Positions 52,123 through 56,104 of a stretch of 56,104 nucleotides of DNA are shown here, piece after piece. Location of the stretch: NCBI GenBank assembly GCA_002421005.1, contig DIJC01000013.1:41111-97214 (forward strand), given 5' to 3'. Origin of the DNA: Enterobacteriaceae bacterium UBA5654 (lineage in GTDB: Bacteria; Pseudomonadota; Gammaproteobacteria; Enterobacterales; Enterobacteriaceae). The number at the start of each line of letters is the position of its first letter. Within the stretch, counting starts at the first letter, position 1. The notes beneath the pieces were generated by a model. It did no database searches and was not told where the DNA came from. It saw only the letters and a program-made list of their open reading frames with translations. The position numbers were made by a program, and so were the translations under genes.

Positions 52123-52254
52123 ATGAAATGTACCCTTGTGAATGAAATCACCCGCATGGAGTTTCGCTTACATAGAGAAAGCGCACACGGCTGCAAAATA
52201 AGGGTCGCTGTGCTTACGTCTATAGCCTGTCAGGAGGGCTGCTATGTCTGCTAA
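52123..52254 (+). CDS. Possible 43-aa leader peptide overlapping the PTS start
   Basis: ATG at 52123 with AAGAG upstream; 43 codons (MKCTLVNEITRMEFRL...), Cys-rich end (ACQEGCYVC), stop at 52252-52254, i.e. inside the EIIC gene that starts at 52244. Its last codons overlap the EIIC ribosome site, as translationally coupled leaders do. Coding is not proven; too short for statistics. Confidence 0.3.
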   Translation: MKCTLVNEITRMEFRLHRESAHGCKIRVAVLTSIACQEGCYVC

Positions 52255-53581
52255 TCATGCTGCGTTTAATTTAATATTCCGCTTCGTAGAAAACTACGTA
52301 AGCCCCATCGCCGGGCGGATCTCGTCCCAGCGACACGTTATGGCCATTCGTGACGGCTTTATCTCGGCGATGCCGTTTATGATTGTCGGTTCGTTCCTGC
52401 TGGTATTTGCCTATCCGCCGTTCTCGCCGGATACCACCTGGGGCTTCGCCCGCGCCTGGCTGGATATGGCGAAGCAGTTTGAAGGCCGTATTCTGACCCC
52501 GTTTGATATGACGATGGGCATCATGTCTATCTATATCTGCGCCGCCATCGCCTATAACCTCGGTAAGCACTACGAGAAAGCATTTCAGATTGACCCTTTC
52601 ATGTGTGCAATGCTGTCGATTATGGCGTTTCTGCTGGTCGCCGCGCCGAAAACCAACGGCACGCTGCCGGTTGATAGCCTGGGCGGAACGGGGATCTTTA
52701 CCGCTATTCTGGTCGCTCTCTACTGCGTGGAGATGATGCGTTTCCTGAAAGCGCATAACATCGGTATCCGCCTGCCGGATCAGGTGCCGCCGATGATCAA
52801 AAACTCCTTTGACCTGCTGATCCCGGTGCTGGTGGTGGTATTAACGCTGTATCCACTAAGCCTGCTGATCCAGAGCCAGTTCGGGATGCTGATCCCACAG
52901 GCGATTATGTCGCTGTTTAAACCGCTGGTTTCCGCAGCGGATTCCCTGCCTGCGATCCTGCTGGCGGTGCTGATCGGCCATCTGCTGTGGTTTGCCGGTA
53001 TTCACGGCGCGGCGATCGTCTCCGGGATGCTGCAAATGTTCTGGCTGACCAACCTGGGGATGAACCAGAGCGCGCTGGCACAAAGCGCACCGCTGCCGCA
53101 CATCTTTATGGAAGCGTTCTGGACGTTCTTCGTAGTGATTGGCGGTTCCGGTGCCACGATGGGCCTGGTGATTTGTTATCTGCGCAGCCGTTCCGTGCAT
53201 CTGCGCTCGATTGGTCGCCTGAGCGTGGTGCCGAGTATTTTCAACATCAACGAACCGGTGATTTTCGGTACGCCCATCGTGATGAACCCGGTCTTCTTTA
53301 TTCCGTTCCTGCTGGCACCGATGGTGAATGCGGTGATTGCCTGGGGCGTGATGAAAATGGATCTGATTGGTCGGGTGATTTCCGTCGTTCCATGGACCGC
53401 GCCTGCACCGGTCGGCGCGGCCTGGGCGCTGGGCTGGGATTTCCGCGCGGCGATCCTCGTCATTGCGCTGGCCTGCGTGTCCGCCGTCATCTATTTCCCG
53501 TTCTTTAAAGTGTACGAGAAACAGTTGCTGGAACAGGAAGCCGCAGAAGCACAGCGTGCCGCTGAAGAACAGATGGCATAA
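52244..53581 (+). CDS. PTS EIIC, cellobiose/diacetylchitobiose (lactose) type
   Basis: 445 aa. Cytoplasmic-membrane sugar channel of the Lac family: FRFVENYVSPIAGRISSQRHVMAIRDGFISAMP at the N-terminus, 8-10 membrane helices, the substrate-site GIHGAAIVSGM, and VVPSIFNINEPVIFGTPIVMNP near residue 330 (NEP of the family). No EIIA, EIIB or glycosidase gene is adjacent, so it must borrow these from elsewhere (for example a chb-type operon) or is a sensor or orphan. AGGAGG at 52232 gives a strong start. Confidence 0.9.
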   Translation: MSANHAAFNLIFRFVENYVSPIAGRISSQRHVMAIRDGFISAMPFMIVGSFLLVFAYPPFSPDTTWGFARAWLDMAKQFEGRILTPFDMTMGIMSIYICAAIAYNLGKHYEKAFQIDPFMCAMLSIMAFLLVAAPKTNGTLPVDSLGGTGIFTAILVALYCVEMMRFLKAHNIGIRLPDQVPPMIKNSFDLLIPVLVVVLTLYPLSLLIQSQFGMLIPQAIMSLFKPLVSAADSLPAILLAVLIGHLLWFAGIHGAAIVSGMLQMFWLTNLGMNQSALAQSAPLPHIFMEAFWTFFVVIGGSGATMGLVICYLRSRSVHLRSIGRLSVVPSIFNINEPVIFGTPIVMNPVFFIPFLLAPMVNAVIAWGVMKMDLIGRVISVVPWTAPAPVGAAWALGWDFRAAILVIALACVSAVIYFPFFKVYEKQLLEQEAAEAQRAAEEQMA

Positions 53582-53587
53582 CCTGAC

Positions 53588-53615
53588 GGCCCGGCGGAGA
53601 ATTATCCGCCGGGCC
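53588..53615. terminator. Terminator between EIIC and fhuF
   Basis: GGCCCGGCGGA (53588-53598) pairs with TCCGCCGGGCC (53605-53615); serves both convergent genes. Confidence 0.85.
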
Positions 53616-53632
53616 AGATCACTATTTGGCAT

Positions 53633-54421
53633 TTATTTAAGCGTGCAGTCGCCGCACTGCTGGACATCCGGCAGCCGGTAACGCTGACAGCAGGTGCGCC
53701 GCACCAGCAGCCCATCGCGCGGCACCACGCTGCGCCACAGCGGATTATCGCGCCCGTCAGAAAGCTGTCTGACAAAGAAACACTGCTGGCGAAGCGCGTC
53801 AGTCAGGTCATCACCCAGCAGCGGTTTCATCTCACCCAGATACCAGTTAATCAGATAACCCGTGTTACTCCAGATAAGTTTACCGTTGATTTCACCGGTG
53901 GCTTCCAGCGCGTCGACTATGGGGATCAATGCCTGGGTGACCAGTGTTTGCAGGCGTTCAGCGGGCGGCAGGAGACTGCTTTTTATATCTTCCGCCACCT
54001 CAATCCAGAAGCAGGCGGCGCGGCCCGTTTCATGGAATTCGACGTGGAAACGTTCAGGGGAAAGATCCAGCGCGCGCGGCTCGGTCAGTAGCGCCAGCAT
54101 CAGCGGCGGCACCATCAGGCCGATGTACCATTGCGCCCAGAGGGAGAGTAAAGGCTTGTCTTCACGCGCCTGCGTTGGCTGATTGCGGTAGATATGATCG
54201 CCATACAGCGCCAGCAGGGAGCGCAGCTCCGCAGGACGCGACCAGTGAGCCAGCGTCATCGCCTGCGCGGGAGGCAGTTCATCCAGACGAATAAATTCCA
54301 GCATGTGCGCCCGATGTTCCGCAATGCGTTGACGCACGGACTCGGCCAGCGATGCTCTTTTCGTCACAAAAGGAGCCTGCCAGATAACGTCTTCAGCAAT
54401 GGGTGAGAAACGGTATGCCAT
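53633..54421 (-). CDS. fhuF: Ferric-siderophore reductase FhuF
   Basis: 262 aa from MAYRFSPIAEDVIW (54421). Reduces Fe(III) in hydroxamate siderophores; [2Fe-2S] cluster ligands CC-x10-C-x2-C at the C-terminus (RRTCCQRYRLPDVQQCGDC). The conserved middle is SLWAQWYIGLMVPPLMLALL. Fur box upstream. Confidence 0.96.
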   Translation of the reverse strand: MAYRFSPIAEDVIWQAPFVTKRASLAESVRQRIAEHRAHMLEFIRLDELPPAQAMTLAHWSRPAELRSLLALYGDHIYRNQPTQAREDKPLLSLWAQWYIGLMVPPLMLALLTEPRALDLSPERFHVEFHETGRAACFWIEVAEDIKSSLLPPAERLQTLVTQALIPIVDALEATGEINGKLIWSNTGYLINWYLGEMKPLLGDDLTDALRQQCFFVRQLSDGRDNPLWRSVVPRDGLLVRRTCCQRYRLPDVQQCGDCTLK

Positions 54422-54443
54422 ACGCAAAGAAGGACTGGAATCT

Positions 54444-54465
54444 AAATGATAATGATTGCCAATCC
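54444..54465 (-). promoter_or_regulatory. Fur box of fhuF
   Basis: On the minus strand AGGATTGGCAATCATTATC: 13 of 19 positions match the Fur consensus GATAATGATAATCATTATC; it ends 25 bp before the fhuF ATG. Confidence 0.75.
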
Positions 54466-54515
54466 TAACTATAGACAAAAGCGATCGCAACTGTTTTTCG
54501 CGTTACCGGCGTCAG

Positions 54516-55580
54516 TCAGGCAAAGCGCATCTCGTCGCTGCTAAGAATGTTATTACGCCCCAGATGCTTAGCTTCATACAGCGCCTTGTCGGCATTCTCC
54601 AGCGCGCTGTCGATGGCGTCTCCCTCCAGTGCCGCAATCCCAATACTCACCGTGACGTTGGTGGCGACGCTTTCATTAAACATATGGGGAATTTTCAGAT
54701 CGTAAACCTGCTGGCGGATACGCTCGGCCTTCTGCTGAGCCTGAGTGGCATCGACGCTGGTTAACAGCACCATAAACTCTTCTCCGCCAAAGCGGGTGAC
54801 GATATCGCGCGAGCGCACGGCGTCGCGAACCGCCGCCGAAACGCGAATGAGTGCCTGGTCACCCATCATATGACCGTAGTGATCGTTGTAGGCTTTAAAA
54901 TGGTCGATGTCGATCAGCAGGACGAAATGTTGACCTGTGCCGAGCGCCAGCAGGGTATCGAGCCGATTTTTTAATCCGCGTCGGTTATACAGACCGGTGA
55001 GAGGGTCAAGCATACTGAGATCGTTCAGCGTTTCGCGCTCCTCAAGCAGCTTATACATCAGGCTTTGCGCAAAAGAGTCGTTACGTTTCTGGATCGCATG
55101 TTGAATAGTAATGCCCACCATCGGCAGGGCAAAACAGTAAACCATGCGCATCCACTGCTCGCCATCGTTGAGCCACAGGCTGGTTAAAAATATCGGCAGC
55201 GAATGTAAGGTGAACGCGCGAACGTTATCGGAAAAAGATATTGTCCCGATAAATAGTACGCTTAATAAAGCAATCACCAGATAGCTAAAATCCAGCGGCT
55301 GAACCTGGGCATATTTTATGGCAACGTGCCAGGCCCACAGGCAGCCGGAAGCTATCGATATCGCATCAATATTTATTTTTTTATGAGGATATTTCCAGTG
55401 CCAGAGCAATACCCCTGCACTTCCAAGGGAAATAAGACAGACCGGTATCGTCAGCGTACGGACGCTATACAGAGGACTGAGCGTTGAAAAAATGGTTGAG
55501 GCTAAATTGAGGAACAGAAACAGCCGCAGCGAGAGCTGATATTTCTTGTTCTTCAAAGAGCGCCAGGTGTGTGCTGTCAT
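54516..55580 (-). CDS. Membrane-bound diguanylate cyclase
   Basis: 354 aa. Six N-terminal membrane helices (to ~residue 165), then a GGDEF domain from ~185: DPLTGLYNRRGL, DIDHFKAYNDHYGH and active GGEEF at 265-269. I-site RSRD (256-259) five residues before it indicates product inhibition. Makes c-di-GMP, so affects motility and biofilm. The sensor region is not a recognised MASE type. The locus in E. coli (fhuF-yjjZ) lacks this gene, so it is an insertion. Confidence 0.9.
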   Translation of the reverse strand: MTAHTWRSLKNKKYQLSLRLFLFLNLASTIFSTLSPLYSVRTLTIPVCLISLGSAGVLLWHWKYPHKKINIDAISIASGCLWAWHVAIKYAQVQPLDFSYLVIALLSVLFIGTISFSDNVRAFTLHSLPIFLTSLWLNDGEQWMRMVYCFALPMVGITIQHAIQKRNDSFAQSLMYKLLEERETLNDLSMLDPLTGLYNRRGLKNRLDTLLALGTGQHFVLLIDIDHFKAYNDHYGHMMGDQALIRVSAAVRDAVRSRDIVTRFGGEEFMVLLTSVDATQAQQKAERIRQQVYDLKIPHMFNESVATNVTVSIGIAALEGDAIDSALENADKALYEAKHLGRNNILSSDEMRFA

Positions 55581-55830
55581 ATCAGTAATTCGTTATTTTA
55601 CTTGTGGTTAAAAAGTTAACATCGCCAAAATGAAAATAACGCGCGTGAAAAACAGGCGCAAAATATCAGGTGTTCGTGGGTCTCACTTTTAGGGCGCACA
55701 ATTTATCACCTTAAGGAATGTCTGTCATTACCAGGATAGTAAATGTACTACCCCTTTTGGATCATGGCTGACAAATGAGAAAACATATCATATGATATTG
55801 GTTATCATTATCACTGTAAGAGACGGAATC
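55581..55830. other. Intergenic between the cyclase and yjjZ
   Basis: 250 bases. Holds the cyclase promoter (leftward) and the Fur-controlled yjjZ promoter; no further gene. Confidence 0.5.
55794..55812 (+). promoter_or_regulatory. Fur box of yjjZ
   Basis: GATATTGGTTATCATTATC matches the Fur consensus at 16 of 19 positions and ends 18 bp before the yjjZ ATG. Confidence 0.8.
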
Positions 55831-56070
55831 ATGTTGCAGCGAGCGCTGGAAAGTGGCTGGGGCGTCTTAATTCCCGGTGTGGCTGTTGCCGGACTGACAT
55901 TTGCCGATCTGTCGGTAGATGCCTGGCGTGGATTAATTGTGCTGGGTTTGCTGCTGACGTCGGTGATGATCTGGCATAAACGATTACGTCATTTCGTGCT
56001 GCTGCCGTCGAGCGTCGCGTTGATTGGGGGGATAATGCTGGTGGTGAGTAATCTGAAACTGCCGGGATGA
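55831..56070 (+). CDS. yjjZ: DUF1435 membrane protein YjjZ
   Basis: 79 aa from the ATG at 55831 (the frame is open upstream to 55792, but that extension runs over the Fur box). Three short membrane helices (LIPGVAVAGLTFADL, LIVLGLLLTSVMIW, VALIGGIMLVVSNL). E. coli yjjZ is iron-regulated; function unknown. Confidence 0.9.
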   Translation: MLQRALESGWGVLIPGVAVAGLTFADLSVDAWRGLIVLGLLLTSVMIWHKRLRHFVLLPSSVALIGGIMLVVSNLKLPG

Positions 56071-56104
56071 GAGGTAAGATATCTGGTGCGAGGGGGGGGA
56101 CTTG

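Overview
The window is enterobacterial chromosome. Proteins and gene order (yhaK-yhaJ-yhaH, yqjGF, yqjKEDC-mzrA-yqjA, exuR-exuT-uxaCA, yjiK, yjiN, yjiR, yjiS, yjiA-yjiX-btsT, tsr, opgB, yjjA, dnaC-dnaT, yjjB-yjjP, yjjQ-bglJ, fhuF, yjjZ) closely match the Escherichia/Salmonella group. The presence of ohr-ohrR, brnTA and a lone cellobiose-type PTS EIIC, and the joining of two blocks that are far apart in E. coli K-12, suggest an Enterobacter/Leclercia/Citrobacter-like species; the genus cannot be fixed from the sequence alone.

Positions 1-7450 are an AT-rich accessory island. It carries the end of a MOBP-type relaxase with a MobC-like partner, an unrecognised two-gene module (302-aa soluble protein plus 4-TM protein), a divergent restriction-modification pair, and an orphan membrane protein next to an octanucleotide tandem repeat. 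It ends at an 18-bp copy of the 3' end of tRNA-Leu gene leuX (7431-7448), with integrase arm-type direct repeats just inside. A decayed P4-type integrase fragment follows directly, so a second, older element once sat in tandem.

Positions 8040-24735 hold yhaK/yhaJ, two DUF805 membrane proteins, the quinone/stress genes yqjG and yqjF, the yqjKEDC membrane/ribosome-hibernation cluster, the mzrA-yqjA envelope pair, the hexuronate regulon (exuR, exuT, uxaC, uxaA), ygjV, and a MarR-HlyD-DUF2955 efflux operon with a clear palindromic operator.

Positions 24720-40046 run through yjiK and yjiN, then an accessory cluster: tandem NTF2/SnoaL protein, MFS transporter, small membrane protein, sodium/solute symporter and aldehyde dehydrogenase, followed by a solo ricin-type lectin. 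Then come the PdxR-like regulator yjiR, yjiS, the BrnT/BrnA toxin-antitoxin pair, and yjiA-yjiX-btsT (pyruvate import).

Positions 40047-56104 contain the serine chemoreceptor tsr with a textbook FliA promoter, an internally deleted sigma-54/PRD regulator at the place where Salmonella carries dgaR-dgaABCDEF, opgB, yjjA, the primosome genes dnaC-dnaT, the organic-peroxide pair ohr/ohrR with two similar operators, the succinate exporter yjjPB, yjjQ-bglJ, a YbaK-type deacylase, a PTS EIIC behind a 27-bp perfect palindrome, Fur-box-preceded fhuF and yjjZ, and a membrane diguanylate cyclase. The most interesting uncharacterised material is the 1615-3144 module, the restriction pair and the 27306-34050 cluster.
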